Below, one piece after another: positions 18,772 through 28,748 of a stretch of DNA of 64,000 nt; the stretch's first letter is position 1; each line of letters opens with the position of its first letter. The stretch lies in the NCBI GenBank assembly GCA_030148545.1, contig JASBTF010000002.1, positions 299,218 through 363,217 of the forward strand. Direction: 5' to 3'. Source of the stretch: Pseudomonadota bacterium. Its GTDB lineage: Bacteria > Pseudomonadota > Alphaproteobacteria > UBA2136 > JASBTF01. The position numbers and the translations under genes are program-made. The notes under the pieces are model-generated. The model was not told the origin of the DNA and did not search any database. It worked only from the letters and a program-made list of their open reading frames with translations.

Positions 18772-18984
18772 CTATTTGCGTCCGTAACGCTTGTTGAACT
18801 TATCAACGCGACCTTCAGTATCCAGCATGCGGCGTTGGCCGGTGTAAGCTGGGTGAGATTTACTATCGATCTGAAGGGTCATTACATCACCTTCTTTACC
18901 CCATGTACTGCGGGTTTCAAACTCGGTGCCATCGGTCATTACCACCTTAATGGTGTGGTAATCTGGGTGGATTTCCTGTTTCAT
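18772..18984 (-). CDS. rpmE: 50S ribosomal protein L31
   Basis: [70 protein letters not shown]; longer ORF upstream is not coding. Confidence 0.95.
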   Translation of the reverse strand: MKQEIHPDYHTIKVVMTDGTEFETRSTWGKEGDVMTLQIDSKSHPAYTGQRRMLDTEGRVDKFNKRYGRK

Positions 18985-19138
18985 AATTATGTCCTCAATC
19001 AAATTCTGTTGCGGCGCGGACAATAGGCGATATACAAAATGTGTGCAACCTTTTTCTTCACCTAGCTTATTACGTATTTTTTGCGTAAGGTGTATCCGCC
19101 CACAAATATAGTAATTAGTAGCAGTAATTAAGAGTTTT

Positions 19139-19864
19139 ATGAGCCAAGATCTCGGACCAGAACAGGCACCAGAAGCACCCGATATGGGTACAGTGGTGTT
19201 GATGCTGGGGTTATACCTCATCATTTTGGCATTTTTTATCTTGCTAAATGCAATTTCTGAGGTGTCACAAGAAAAAACCGAATTGGTGCAAGATAGTTTG
19301 GCGGAAGGGTTCTCGTTTACTGACCCGGTTGGAGAGGGCATTCAGCAAGACCCTATTGAGCAAACAGCCCAACCTATTTACGATGACTTTACCGAGGATG
19401 TACAAGGGATTTTGCGCGCACACTTTGTGCAGGAAGAGTACACGCTGCAGCAAGAGTCTGACTATATGAAAGTGATTTTTGAAGTAGAGCGCTTCTTTCA
19501 CCCTGGAGCAAATAAGCTTAAGGCAAATTTAGCATCATTTTTTGATGATATGGCAGTGAGCATGGCAAAAGACCGCCCAGGTACTTTTATGATTGCGCAG
19601 GTGATGATTCGGGCCACCCCTACCGATAATACACAATACGTACCTTATGACCCGGTAGAACTTGCAGGCCGCCGTGCTGCATTGTTTTTGCGGGCATTAC
19701 TAGAGCGTGGCGCGCCAAATACATATACGTCTGCCACAGCGGAGTTAAATAACATTAGCGAGCTTGTCATGAAGTTCCGTGTGGTGGAGGATGACCAAGC
19801 CAAAGAACTGCAAGATGCAGAGCAAAAATATCAAGAAACACATCCTCAACGGGGGGTGCAGTAA
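19139..19864 (+). CDS. MotB-like membrane protein lacking the channel Asp
   Basis: Single N-terminal [27 protein letters not shown] aligning with the MotB TM of the next ORF; periplasmic region with OmpA/MotB-like organisation. Confidence 0.7.
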   Translation: MSQDLGPEQAPEAPDMGTVVLMLGLYLIILAFFILLNAISEVSQEKTELVQDSLAEGFSFTDPVGEGIQQDPIEQTAQPIYDDFTEDVQGILRAHFVQEEYTLQQESDYMKVIFEVERFFHPGANKLKANLASFFDDMAVSMAKDRPGTFMIAQVMIRATPTDNTQYVPYDPVELAGRRAALFLRALLERGAPNTYTSATAELNNISELVMKFRVVEDDQAKELQDAEQKYQETHPQRGVQ

Positions 19865-19867
19865 GCC

Positions 19868-20584
19868 ATGGCTAAGAAGAAAAAATCTGTTGCACCACCA
19901 CAGCCAGAGCCACCTAACATGGCGTGGTTGCTTACCTTTGCTGATTTGGTAAGCTTGCTGATTACATTTTTTGTGTTGCTGTATTCCATGAAGCAAACAG
20001 ATTCGCAAAAGTGGGCGCTTATTAACGGCTCCTTCCAAGGGATTTTTGCAGTAGAAAAACCAGTGATTCAAGTACGGCCAGACCAGTTCCAAACGGTTGA
20101 GCGGGTGGATATTATTGCCTCAGACCCACTAAGCTATCTACGTGTGCTGATTGAGCAAACGGTGGATGAAAATACCCAATTGGCAGGCATTACGGTAACG
20201 CGTAATCGGGTGGAAGATACGTTGGTGATTAGCGTGCCATCTAATCTGTTGTTTGTAAGCAGTGGTTCTAACCTAAGCCGCAATGGTGAATACGCCATGA
20301 AAATGCTGATTGAACGCCTACGTAATATTGATAACCGGTTAGAAGTGGTCGCGCATACTGACCCGTTCCCAGTATCTAGTAAAACATACCCAACCAATTG
20401 GGAGCTGGGCATTAGCCGTGCTGTGGCAGTAGGTAAAATGTTAATGGACGCTGGTTTGCCAGGGCCAATACCATTTACAACATTTGCTGACACACGTTTT
20501 GAACTGGCAGACCCCAGTATGTCGCGTGCTGAAAAACTCCAGTATGCACGTCGGGTAGAAATTGTGGTATTTAACGAGAAATGA
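19868..20584 (+). CDS. motB: MotB-like stator protein with OmpA-family C-terminus
   Basis: NMAWLLTFADLVSLLITFFVLLYSMKQ (conserved Asp), C-term LEVVAHTDPFP..NWELGISRAVAVGKMLMDAG. Confidence 0.9.
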   Translation: MAKKKKSVAPPQPEPPNMAWLLTFADLVSLLITFFVLLYSMKQTDSQKWALINGSFQGIFAVEKPVIQVRPDQFQTVERVDIIASDPLSYLRVLIEQTVDENTQLAGITVTRNRVEDTLVISVPSNLLFVSSGSNLSRNGEYAMKMLIERLRNIDNRLEVVAHTDPFPVSSKTYPTNWELGISRAVAVGKMLMDAGLPGPIPFTTFADTRFELADPSMSRAEKLQYARRVEIVVFNEK

Positions 20585-23235
20585 TCACACGTTGCGCCAT
20601 TTTACTCGGTACCCTTATAGGGGGGTTTTTGCCTTTGAGTGCGCTGGCCGCAACGCTGAGCGCTAAAACAGCCGGCCAAAATGTACATTTGGAGCTCACA
20701 CCAGCAGCAGCCGGTGTCTTAGCATTTACCGATGAGCAAAGCTTGTGGGTTGTTTCGGCCGAATCGGCTTTGCAGGTTAGTGTAAGTGCAGCGCAGCAGG
20801 CAGCTTTAGGCGTTACTGGGCTTAATCAGTTGAGTGGTAATGCTGTAGGTGCACGGCTATTTTTCTTAGAGCCAACACAGTTTACTGCCAAGTGGCAGGG
20901 CAATGCTTTACAGCTCATACCAAGCGATAAAAACCAGCCGCTGCCTAATGGTCGTTTTAGTGTTATTGCTACTGCCGAAGGGGTGCGCATTACGGGCCGT
21001 AGCGGTCGCCGTACATTGCGCCAAGTGACAGATAAAAGCAGCGATCAATCTATTGCTTTTGATGTGGCAACACAGCCAGAAAGCTCGCCGTTTAGTGGGC
21101 GTATTGGTTCTGTTCAGCTTATGCCAACATTGGCTGGTATGGCTTTTACCAATGCTGGAGATGCAGCACTGGCTGTTGCCAAACAGGGCGAAAGTTATGT
21201 GATTGCCCATAGCAATGGCAAGCAAGAGATACAAATTGATATTGCGGCGCAATCAGCCCCGGCAGCAGTTGCCGCAGCTGAGCCTGTAAGTGTGAGTGCT
21301 AACCCACTACTAAGCGTAAGCCGTACCGAGCAGTATGATTTAGCAAAACAATCTATCACCGATGCTTTGAGCCTGATTAACCGTATTCCAGTACGTGAGC
21401 TTATTCCACCAGCTGCATTAGCACGTGCGTTGGTTAGTGGCGATGTTTCGGAGAGCTCGCCCTATACCGAGTTAGACCTTGGCACAGCTTTGGCAGCAAA
21501 CCAGGCGCTTATTCCAAGTATGCGGGTGACGCCAGCGGGCTACCACCACCACCGTGCTCGTATTATGACGCAGCTGGCAGAAGCACAAAACGCCGCGCAG
21601 GAAATTGTAGCGCAGCGTCGTTTGGTGGAGCTGGCACTTATTTACCAGCGCCCAGAAGAAGCTTTGGGCCAAATTGGTTTGCTACCAACGCGCCCTAATG
21701 GCACGCCGGTACAAAGTAACGACCGTGTTTTAAAAGCAGTGGCGTTGCTGGCTGTTAACCGTGCGGAGGAGGCTTTGCCACTACTGCAAGAAATAGGCGC
21801 ACCAGCCGAACACCGTTTGTTGTGGATGGCGGTAGCCTTTAGCCAACTTGAGCAAGATTTAAATGAAGCTCTGGGTGTGTTTACACAGCTTGCTAATACA
21901 GCGGATAGTTACCCTTTATGGTTACGTAATATTGTGTGGATTAACCACGGGCATGTGGCGCGTAAACTCGGGAACGTGGCAGCGCTGGAGCGCGCGCTAG
22001 ATGGCTTTGCCAGCTACCCAGATTTTAAACCACCGCTGGACTATACGTATCTTGAAGCACAGTTATCACGCTTGAAAAAGCAGGAGAATAAAGCCGTACG
22101 CTTATTAGCCGAGGTTGCCGACCAAGAGGGTAATGCATTGGCTTACCAAGCTAAGTATGAGTTTATTAAAATTTTGTTAAAACGTGGTGAGCTAGGCGAA
22201 ACACAAGCCATTAGCTTTTTGGAAGATTTGCGTTTTCTGTGGCGTGGTAGCGATTTAGAAGCCGCCATTTTGCTTGATTTAGGCCAGTTATATGTGCGTA
22301 AAAATAATGCGCGTAAAGCGCTAGAGCGCTGGAAAATGCTGACCACATATTTCCCTAATCACCCTGCAGCACCACGGGTAACCAAGCAGATGACCGATAC
22401 TTTCCTCAGTGTGTTTGACCCTGCAAATCTACACAATATGGATGAATTGGGTATTCTCGGTATTTACTTTGATTTCCGTGAGCTGACACCACCAGGCCGT
22501 GCTGGGGACGAGGTGGCACAAGATGTCGCTCGGCGCTTGCGAGAGCTAGGCTTGTTTGACCGCGCTGCACGTATTTTGAAGGATCAAATCCGTTACCGGG
22601 TAAAAGACCCTCGTGAAAAAGGTGAGCTTGGGCTGCTACTTGCTGAGATTAACCGCCTTAATTTTAAACCACAGGCTGGGCTATCTGCCTTGCGCCAAAC
22701 CGATAACTTATTGCTGTCACCAATATTACTAGAACAACGTGAGCTGGAGCGTGTGCGACTGCTCATGTCGCTCGACCAACCATTAAAGGCCGTAGATACA
22801 TTGCTACGTATTGATGAAGGGACTCAAGAACGGTTGTTACAAGCACGTGAGCTGGCGTGGTTTATGGAAGATGACCAAAACATGCTGCTGCTGCCATTGC
22901 CATATGATCCTTCTATTTTAACCCTTAAGCAGCACGCTTTAGCGCTGAGTAATCAGGGTGGTCGTGTTGCGTTGGAGAGCTTTATTCGTGGCCACCAAAA
23001 AACATTACAACAAGAAGGTGCAGGCATTGAAATGGGCCTGCTGACTGCATTTAATGGTGCGGTTAGCCCAACCATGCCATTAACAGGTACAAACGATGCT
23101 ATTAAACAAATAGCCATGGATATGACAGCCGCTAACCAGTTTACTGAGGATTACCGTAAGTTCCGCAAAGTACGTGAGCGCGAACGTCGCCGCCGTGCTG
23201 TTTATGGAGCTATTCAACGCTCACGAGGGAACTAG
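20581..23235 (+). CDS. Large secreted TPR-like protein, translationally coupled to motB
   Basis: Signal peptide MITRCAILLGTLIGGFLPLSALAA, many helical repeats; ATGA overlap with motB stop. Confidence 0.75.
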   Translation: MITRCAILLGTLIGGFLPLSALAATLSAKTAGQNVHLELTPAAAGVLAFTDEQSLWVVSAESALQVSVSAAQQAALGVTGLNQLSGNAVGARLFFLEPTQFTAKWQGNALQLIPSDKNQPLPNGRFSVIATAEGVRITGRSGRRTLRQVTDKSSDQSIAFDVATQPESSPFSGRIGSVQLMPTLAGMAFTNAGDAALAVAKQGESYVIAHSNGKQEIQIDIAAQSAPAAVAAAEPVSVSANPLLSVSRTEQYDLAKQSITDALSLINRIPVRELIPPAALARALVSGDVSESSPYTELDLGTALAANQALIPSMRVTPAGYHHHRARIMTQLAEAQNAAQEIVAQRRLVELALIYQRPEEALGQIGLLPTRPNGTPVQSNDRVLKAVALLAVNRAEEALPLLQEIGAPAEHRLLWMAVAFSQLEQDLNEALGVFTQLANTADSYPLWLRNIVWINHGHVARKLGNVAALERALDGFASYPDFKPPLDYTYLEAQLSRLKKQENKAVRLLAEVADQEGNALAYQAKYEFIKILLKRGELGETQAISFLEDLRFLWRGSDLEAAILLDLGQLYVRKNNARKALERWKMLTTYFPNHPAAPRVTKQMTDTFLSVFDPANLHNMDELGILGIYFDFRELTPPGRAGDEVAQDVARRLRELGLFDRAARILKDQIRYRVKDPREKGELGLLLAEINRLNFKPQAGLSALRQTDNLLLSPILLEQRELERVRLLMSLDQPLKAVDTLLRIDEGTQERLLQARELAWFMEDDQNMLLLPLPYDPSILTLKQHALALSNQGGRVALESFIRGHQKTLQQEGAGIEMGLLTAFNGAVSPTMPLTGTNDAIKQIAMDMTAANQFTEDYRKFRKVRERERRRRAVYGAIQRSRGN

Positions 23236-23258
23236 AGGGAACACGAACAGCATCAACA

Positions 23259-23283
23259 AAAAACCGCCCACTGGGCGGTTTTT
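23259..23283. terminator. Terminator between TPR gene and rpmB
   Basis: AAAAACCGCCCA-C-TGGGCGGTTTTT. Confidence 0.85.
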
Positions 23284-23306
23284 AGATCATCATAGTCTGG
23301 GACTAA

Positions 23307-23621
23307 TTACTTAGCAGCTTCTGCAGCTTTAGCTTCAGCACGCTTGTGAATCACTTTGCGTACGCGTAGAGCGTTAGCGCTAAAGGTTTCAGTTTTACGT
23401 GGCTTCCAGTTCAGCATAAAGCCATCAATGCCGTGGTATTTGTCGATAGTGCGCATTGCAGCGTTGGTTACACGCAGCGCAATGTTCATACCCAGCACAT
23501 CGCTGTAGAATTTCTTGTTTTGCAGGTTTGGCAAAAAGCGGCGCTTGGTGCGATTGTTCGCGTGGGAAACATTGTTACCCACTTGTGCGCGTTTACCGGT
23601 AATTTCACATACGCGTGCCAT
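23307..23621 (-). CDS. rpmB: 50S ribosomal protein L28
   Basis: MARVCEITGKRAQVGNNVSHANNRTKRRFLPNLQNKKFYS. Confidence 0.96.
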   Translation of the reverse strand: MARVCEITGKRAQVGNNVSHANNRTKRRFLPNLQNKKFYSDVLGMNIALRVTNAAMRTIDKYHGIDGFMLNWKPRKTETFSANALRVRKVIHKRAEAKAAEAAK

Positions 23622-23735
23622 TAGTCTGTTCTCTTACTTCTCGTTATAAATTTCGTATTGGAGGCCTCATGTACGCAATTTTGCCGGGTGTGTCAATATT
23701 TAAATTAAGATTTGTATAAATCGTGACCCGTTATT

Positions 23736-23912
23736 CGCCATCCCAAGGTCGAGGAGCGACTTGGTTGGCGCGGGTGACCGAGCTGGTATGGCAAAGCCAT
23801 GAAAAAGGATTAAGTATCCTTTTTAAGCAAGTGTCCCGAAGACTGACCTTTAGGTCATGTCGCAGGAGGGTGCTCCCTGGCAGCAAGTGGCGGCTTTGCC
23901 GACCACGCCGCT
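23736..23912 (+). repeat. Three-hairpin dispersed element, copy A (with internal insertion)
   Basis: CGCCATCCCAAGGTCGAGGAGCGACTTGGTTGGCGCGG ... CTCCCTGGCAGCAAGTGGCGGCTTTGCCGACCACGCCGCT; centre expanded with AAAAAGGAT-TAAGT-ATCCTTTTT and other hairpins. Confidence 0.75.
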
Positions 23913-23926
23913 GTATAGAGATACTT

Positions 23927-24964
23927 TTAATATCGCACGGTAAGCCAGCCATCGCGCTGACCAACAACTTCTGGCGGTACGGTGGGGCTCAGTAAGTTTC
24001 GCCCTTCAGGCAACGCCACGCCCACATTGCGTGGCAATGCCACTTGTGCCGCACAGTTAATGCTGTGGAAAATACCTTTCCATTGGGTAAGGCTCAGTGT
24101 GTCATTGGCAAACTGTAGCTGCATGTTACTTACCGGGGCGCCGTAGGCTTCTAGCTCAACACGTACGGCTAAGTCATCGGCACGGCCTACTTCAATAGTC
24201 TCGCAAGGTAAATCTAGGCGTAGGCGCGTAATGGCCGTATCAGGTTGCCAAAACAGGTTGGTACGAAAATCATTAAAGCCAATCAAAGCGCTTACTGCCA
24301 CCAGCATAAACCCGCCAGTAACATAAGTTGGTACATCGGTATCGTGTTTAATCCAGCGGGTGAGCAACCCTGCAGGCACCAACGTAAACAGTAATGATCC
24401 TATAATATCACTTAAGTAATGGGCACCCAGCGTCATACGCGCAAAGCCCACGCCAAAGCCAGCACTAAGCCCTACGCCTAAAAAGATCCATGCCAAAGGT
24501 TTGCGACGGTTCAGTACAAAAAACGGTACCGCAAAAATAAACCCAATCACCGCGTGCCCACTAGGAAAGCTATTACCATCAATTTGGGCGCTATATTGTT
24601 GTGTGGGTACTTCCTCCAGCAGCACGGTTTGGCGTGGGCGCGGGCGGTCAATAACTTCTTTAACAATAACTTGGTTCATAAGCCCGCCACCAATAATGAG
24701 CGCTACCAACCAAATAGCAGCCATTTGGCGTAGGGTGGGGAACCGTTTGTGCACCCACGGCAACATGAGAAAGATAATGGCTGCAAGGCTAACATACAAC
24801 GCTGGGTAAATGCTCCACTGGCGCATCCACCAGGCCCATGGTGCATCTTGGCTTACAACTTTTTTGGCAAGCCAAGCATCGGCACCGCTGAGCCATAACA
24901 CAGCAATAAGTGCAATTAAAACAAAGCTATAAAACAAAGCAGGGCGCTGGCTAATAAAATTCAT
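23927..24964 (-). CDS. PAP2-family phosphatase with extra C-terminal domain
   Basis: KEVIDRPRP..., SFPSGHAVIGFIFAVPFF, ARMTLGAHYLSDIIGSLL. Confidence 0.88.
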   Translation of the reverse strand: MNFISQRPALFYSFVLIALIAVLWLSGADAWLAKKVVSQDAPWAWWMRQWSIYPALYVSLAAIIFLMLPWVHKRFPTLRQMAAIWLVALIIGGGLMNQVIVKEVIDRPRPRQTVLLEEVPTQQYSAQIDGNSFPSGHAVIGFIFAVPFFVLNRRKPLAWIFLGVGLSAGFGVGFARMTLGAHYLSDIIGSLLFTLVPAGLLTRWIKHDTDVPTYVTGGFMLVAVSALIGFNDFRTNLFWQPDTAITRLRLDLPCETIEVGRADDLAVRVELEAYGAPVSNMQLQFANDTLSLTQWKGIFHSINCAAQVALPRNVGVALPEGRNLLSPTVPPEVVGQRDGWLTVRY

Positions 24965-24987
24965 GAGGCTACTGTACCCAAAAAATA

Positions 24988-25017
24988 ATGACCCGTCAGC
25001 ACAGAACGGGTCATTGA
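24988..25017. terminator. Putative terminator hairpin
   Basis: AATGACCCGT-CAGCACAGA-ACGGGTCATT. Confidence 0.45.
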
Positions 25018-25029
25018 GATAAGTTAAAC

Positions 25030-25722
25030 TTAAGCACTGCTCGGCTTACCATGCAACATGCGCGCGGCAAGGGCATAACGCAGTACCAAGTGCATGTGCC
25101 GTTTAATTTGAGAATCATGCTGCACGGGAGCAAGATGGTGTTGTACTGACACAGCCTGCATCTTACGCACTCCTGCTGTTACCGCATTGGCATAGTCAGG
25201 CAGTGTGCGCTTCCAGTTGAATTCAGCATTACAATTACGACCAATGAAAATATCCATTGCGGTAATGATATGCTCCCATACTGTCTCAAAGTTTACAGGT
25301 TGAGTGATAAGCTCATGCTTGGGCTCGCCGAGAACAATTTTTTTGGGAATAGATGGGTGAATTTTTTTACCATCCTCATGTTCATCATGCTCAAAAAACA
25401 TTAGCCCGTAGTTCATGAATGCATGAATAATGACAGCTGAAGCTTCGGTTAAAAAGCGCAGTGAGCTATCTTGGTTTTTATCAATATTTTCTGCAGCTTG
25501 GTTTTGCAACTCATCGAGCTTCAGTACATAGTGGGGAAGTCTCCATATATTGCCGCGCGCCTGTTCCGTTTTACTGAGGCGATCTAAATGCGTCAAAATA
25601 TGAGGGAGGATGCTATCCAATGGGTAGCAAATACCTTGAGGGAGGGGTTCTTGTGCTGTGGTTGTTGCACAGCGTGTATCAAGCGCGTGAACGCGCTCGG
25701 CAAATTCTTCAGGAATCGTCAT
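25030..25722 (-). CDS. Hypothetical protein
   Basis: 230 aa ORF, no family recognised. Confidence 0.65.
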   Translation of the reverse strand: MTIPEEFAERVHALDTRCATTTAQEPLPQGICYPLDSILPHILTHLDRLSKTEQARGNIWRLPHYVLKLDELQNQAAENIDKNQDSSLRFLTEASAVIIHAFMNYGLMFFEHDEHEDGKKIHPSIPKKIVLGEPKHELITQPVNFETVWEHIITAMDIFIGRNCNAEFNWKRTLPDYANAVTAGVRKMQAVSVQHHLAPVQHDSQIKRHMHLVLRYALAARMLHGKPSSA

Positions 25723-25796
25723 AGGAGATTACTCCGTAAAAGTGTTGGAACAACAAAAAATTTTCGGATGCGTCTAAAATTTGTTAAAGGTATTAC

Positions 25797-27311
25797 ATGA
25801 ATTTGTCAAATCGTTCCCATTTTATTGGCGTGGTGCTGGTGGCTTTAGCGCTGGCTGCGTTACGCTTGCTTTATATTCACCTTGGCCCGCTGGAACTCAG
25901 TCCCGATGAAGCCCAGTACTGGACCTGGTCCCACGCGTTGGACTGGAGTTATTACAGCAAGCCGCCACTTATTAGTTGGCTCATTGCTGGTGGTACCACA
26001 TTAGTAGGCCATACCGAGCTAGGGGTACGCTGGCCAGCTACGCTACTACATGGGGTGATTAGCTTGCTTGGCTTTGCATTGTTATGGCGTTGGCGTGGTG
26101 CGCTGGCAGCATGGCTGGGTTTTGCCTTATTACAACTTACACCGCTGTTTGCCGTAGGTGGCGTGTTGATGACTACCGATGTACCAAGCATTACTGGCTG
26201 GCTCTTGGCGTTATATTTACTCATCCGTGTGGATTGGGAACAGCCAAGCGCTAAAGCACATTGGCCATTGTGGTTGGGTGTTGGTGTGGCCGTGGGTGTT
26301 GCTGGCTTGGCAAAGTACAGTGTCGCGGTGTTTTACCCGCTGCTGTTTCTGTTTTTGGTGCTGGGGCCTAAGCGCCAAAAGTGGCTAGCAATGCCGCAGC
26401 CCTATGTTGCGGGCGTGGTTTCTTTACTGTGCCAGCTGCCAGTACTTTATTGGAACAGCCAAAATGGTTGGGTTGCCTTTAAGCACGTTGCTGGCCAAGC
26501 CAGTGGGGGCGAGGGCAGTGTACCGCTGCTAGAATCTCTTGGCCTGTTTTTTGGCGGTCAGCTGATGGTTGTTGGCCCAATTCTGCTTATTTTGTTGTTT
26601 GTGTTTTGGTTGAGCAGTCGCCGTAATTTTGAAACGCCCGACCACACCGCAGCGCTGCTATGGTGGTTCTCCGCGCCTATTTTTATTGCTTTTTTGTGGT
26701 TGGCTATTGGTGGCAGCAAGGTGCAAGCCAACTGGCCGGTGCTGGGTATGCTTGCCGGTATGTTGGGCACCATTGGTTGGGTTACCCAGCGCACATGGGG
26801 CAAGTGGATTGTGCTGGCAGCATTGGTGCTTAACCTGCCGCTTACCATTGGTATCCACAACACCGAGCTGGTGCGTACGCTAGGTATTAAACTGCCACCC
26901 AAAAATGATCCGTTAAAACCGCTACTGGGCTGGAATGGTTTGGGCAGTGCAGTAGGCGCCTTGAGCGAGCGTGTAGGCGGCGATGTGGTGTACCTAACAC
27001 CGCGTTATCAAACCACCGCAGCGCTGAGTTTTTACATTCCTGGTCAGCCGCAGGTGCTGTATCTTAACCCTGGTAGTAAACGCCAAAACCATTACGATTA
27101 TGTAGATTGGCCGGAGCTAAACAACCGCAGCATTGTAATGTTCATTACCGAAGGGCAGGGCGTGCCTGCAAACGTAATAAACGGCTTCCGCACCTGCCAA
27201 CCGTTTAACCGTGTGGCCAGTACCGTGTGGGAGCGTGTGTATAAGCAAGCTGAGCTGTACTTATGCACTGGTTACCGCGGCATTGAGCGTACTAAGGCAG
27301 ATACGTATTAA
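25797..27311 (+). CDS. GT39/PMT_2-type membrane glycosyltransferase
   Basis: LSPDEAQYWTWSHALDWSYYSKPPLISWLI N-terminal motif of ArnT/PMT_2 proteins; multi-TM. Confidence 0.88.
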   Translation: MNLSNRSHFIGVVLVALALAALRLLYIHLGPLELSPDEAQYWTWSHALDWSYYSKPPLISWLIAGGTTLVGHTELGVRWPATLLHGVISLLGFALLWRWRGALAAWLGFALLQLTPLFAVGGVLMTTDVPSITGWLLALYLLIRVDWEQPSAKAHWPLWLGVGVAVGVAGLAKYSVAVFYPLLFLFLVLGPKRQKWLAMPQPYVAGVVSLLCQLPVLYWNSQNGWVAFKHVAGQASGGEGSVPLLESLGLFFGGQLMVVGPILLILLFVFWLSSRRNFETPDHTAALLWWFSAPIFIAFLWLAIGGSKVQANWPVLGMLAGMLGTIGWVTQRTWGKWIVLAALVLNLPLTIGIHNTELVRTLGIKLPPKNDPLKPLLGWNGLGSAVGALSERVGGDVVYLTPRYQTTAALSFYIPGQPQVLYLNPGSKRQNHYDYVDWPELNNRSIVMFITEGQGVPANVINGFRTCQPFNRVASTVWERVYKQAELYLCTGYRGIERTKADTY

Positions 27312-27349
27312 AAGTTCTCTTGATGGTGATGTATAGTCACCAACGCAAA

Positions 27350-27375
27350 AAAGGCGCTGCATTTGCAGCGCCTTT
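27350..27375. terminator. Bidirectional terminator
   Basis: AAAGGCGCTGC-ATTT-GCAGCGCCTTT. Confidence 0.85.
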
Positions 27376-27386
27376 AATGTCGTTAC

Positions 27387-27788
27387 TCAGCTTTTGATTT
27401 CCCCGCGTAAAAAAGCCAATTGGTAAGCCACATAAACGCGGACAACCGCAGCCGATTTTTCGCCGAAACCGTCAAGGTTAAGCAGTTGCTCTTCTGTGCG
27501 GTTAAGCAATTGGCTCCACGTGTGGATGCCGTTATCTCTCAGCACGCCTTGGCATAGGGTTGTCACATGGGGTGAAAACTGCCCCGGTGCAAGAGGAAAT
27601 TCTGCTACCAGCATGCCTAGGTTAATGAGCGTTTCCAGCCGCTGTGTTTGCTGTGCTTTTTGTGTGAGCTCAGCCATGTTTTTTACATGCTGTTCAAGTG
27701 AGATATCGGTCGGGAACGTTTCCGCAATGCTTGGTTTTGGTGGTGGTGGGTTAACGCCACCAACAAGTGCCAGTTCAGTTTGGGTCAT
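27387..27788 (-). CDS. Hypothetical protein with helix-hairpin-helix-like C-terminus
   Basis: TWSQLLNRTEEQLLNLDGFGEKSAAVVRVYVAYQLA; overlaps upstream ORF by 4 nt. Confidence 0.6.
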   Translation of the reverse strand: MTQTELALVGGVNPPPPKPSIAETFPTDISLEQHVKNMAELTQKAQQTQRLETLINLGMLVAEFPLAPGQFSPHVTTLCQGVLRDNGIHTWSQLLNRTEEQLLNLDGFGEKSAAVVRVYVAYQLAFLRGEIKS

Positions 27789-28246
27789 GGTTCCATCTGG
27801 TTAGCTAAATACTTAACGTAAGCATAAATGAGTGTGAGAGTCTTTTGCCCAATCATGGGAGCGCCATAGAGGTAGTGGCCATACACACATAAATCATGGT
27901 AGTTACTATTTGGTAATCGGCCCCCGTATAATAGAGCATTACGGGCCTGAGAGGCAAAGTGCTTGTTATGACCTTGTGCAAGGATAAAGTCTTGAAAATC
28001 ATCAAAGTCGATATTTTCTTCCAGCTTGCCTTGCGCCTCCAAAATATCATAAAGCTTACGCCTGTTAGCAAGGAAAGTTTCTTCCCAAGCCAGGTCTTTT
28101 TTGCGGTTTTTTACCGTATTTTCAGCACTTTCCAACAGTTGGCGTGCATTACGAATAGCGTTGCCCTCTGTTACGGGGTGTTCAGTATCTTCAGCCATGG
28201 TTTCCTCCCGTGGCGCTAGAATGAGGTAAGAAAGATAAAATTCCAC
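27785..28246 (-). CDS. Hypothetical protein, coupled to the downstream ORF
   Basis: ATGA overlap; [24 protein letters not shown]-terminus. True start may be internal (MAEDTEHP). Confidence 0.55.
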   Translation of the reverse strand: MEFYLSYLILAPREETMAEDTEHPVTEGNAIRNARQLLESAENTVKNRKKDLAWEETFLANRRKLYDILEAQGKLEENIDFDDFQDFILAQGHNKHFASQARNALLYGGRLPNSNYHDLCVYGHYLYGAPMIGQKTLTLIYAYVKYLANQMEP

Positions 28247-28304
28247 TTTTTGTACACAATGGTGTGGCTTGCGTCAAGCCAGTGGTTTGCCTATGGTGCA
28301 GAAG

Positions 28305-28748
28305 ATGACTGACAAAATTACATTAACAACCGATGGTGCTTGTAGCGGCAACCCTGGCCCAGGTGGTTGGGGCGCATTGCTGCGTTGGAACGGGCAGGAG
28401 AAAGAGCTCAGCGGTGGCGAGCCTGAAACCACCAACAACCGCATGGAGCTCACCGCGGTGATTGAAGGGCTCAAGGCGCTTAAGCGTAGCTGTACTGTGC
28501 ATATTGTGACGGATTCTAAATACGTCATGCAAGGTGCTACCGAGTGGGCACCAAAATGGCAAAAAAATGGGTGGAAAAAAGCCGATAAAAAACCCGTTGA
28601 AAACAAAGACCTTTGGCAAAATCTACTGGCCGAGCTAGAACGCCATAACACAAGCTGGGAGTGGGTTAAGGGCCATGCAGGTCATGCCGATAACGAGCGT
28701 GCCGATACTCTTGCCACCACGGCTGCGGCGCAGTACAATGGCAGCTAA
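28305..28748 (+). CDS. rnhA: Ribonuclease HI (start trimmed)
   Basis: [62 protein letters not shown]. Confidence 0.97.
   Translation: MTDKITLTTDGACSGNPGPGGWGALLRWNGQEKELSGGEPETTNNRMELTAVIEGLKALKRSCTVHIVTDSKYVMQGATEWAPKWQKNGWKKADKKPVENKDLWQNLLAELERHNTSWEWVKGHAGHADNERADTLATTAAAQYNGS

Noticed and set aside
18772-19341. 189-aa ORF containing L31
   Set aside because: Only the C-terminal 70 residues (start at 18984) match L31; the upstream part is the rpmE 5' leader/intergenic region.
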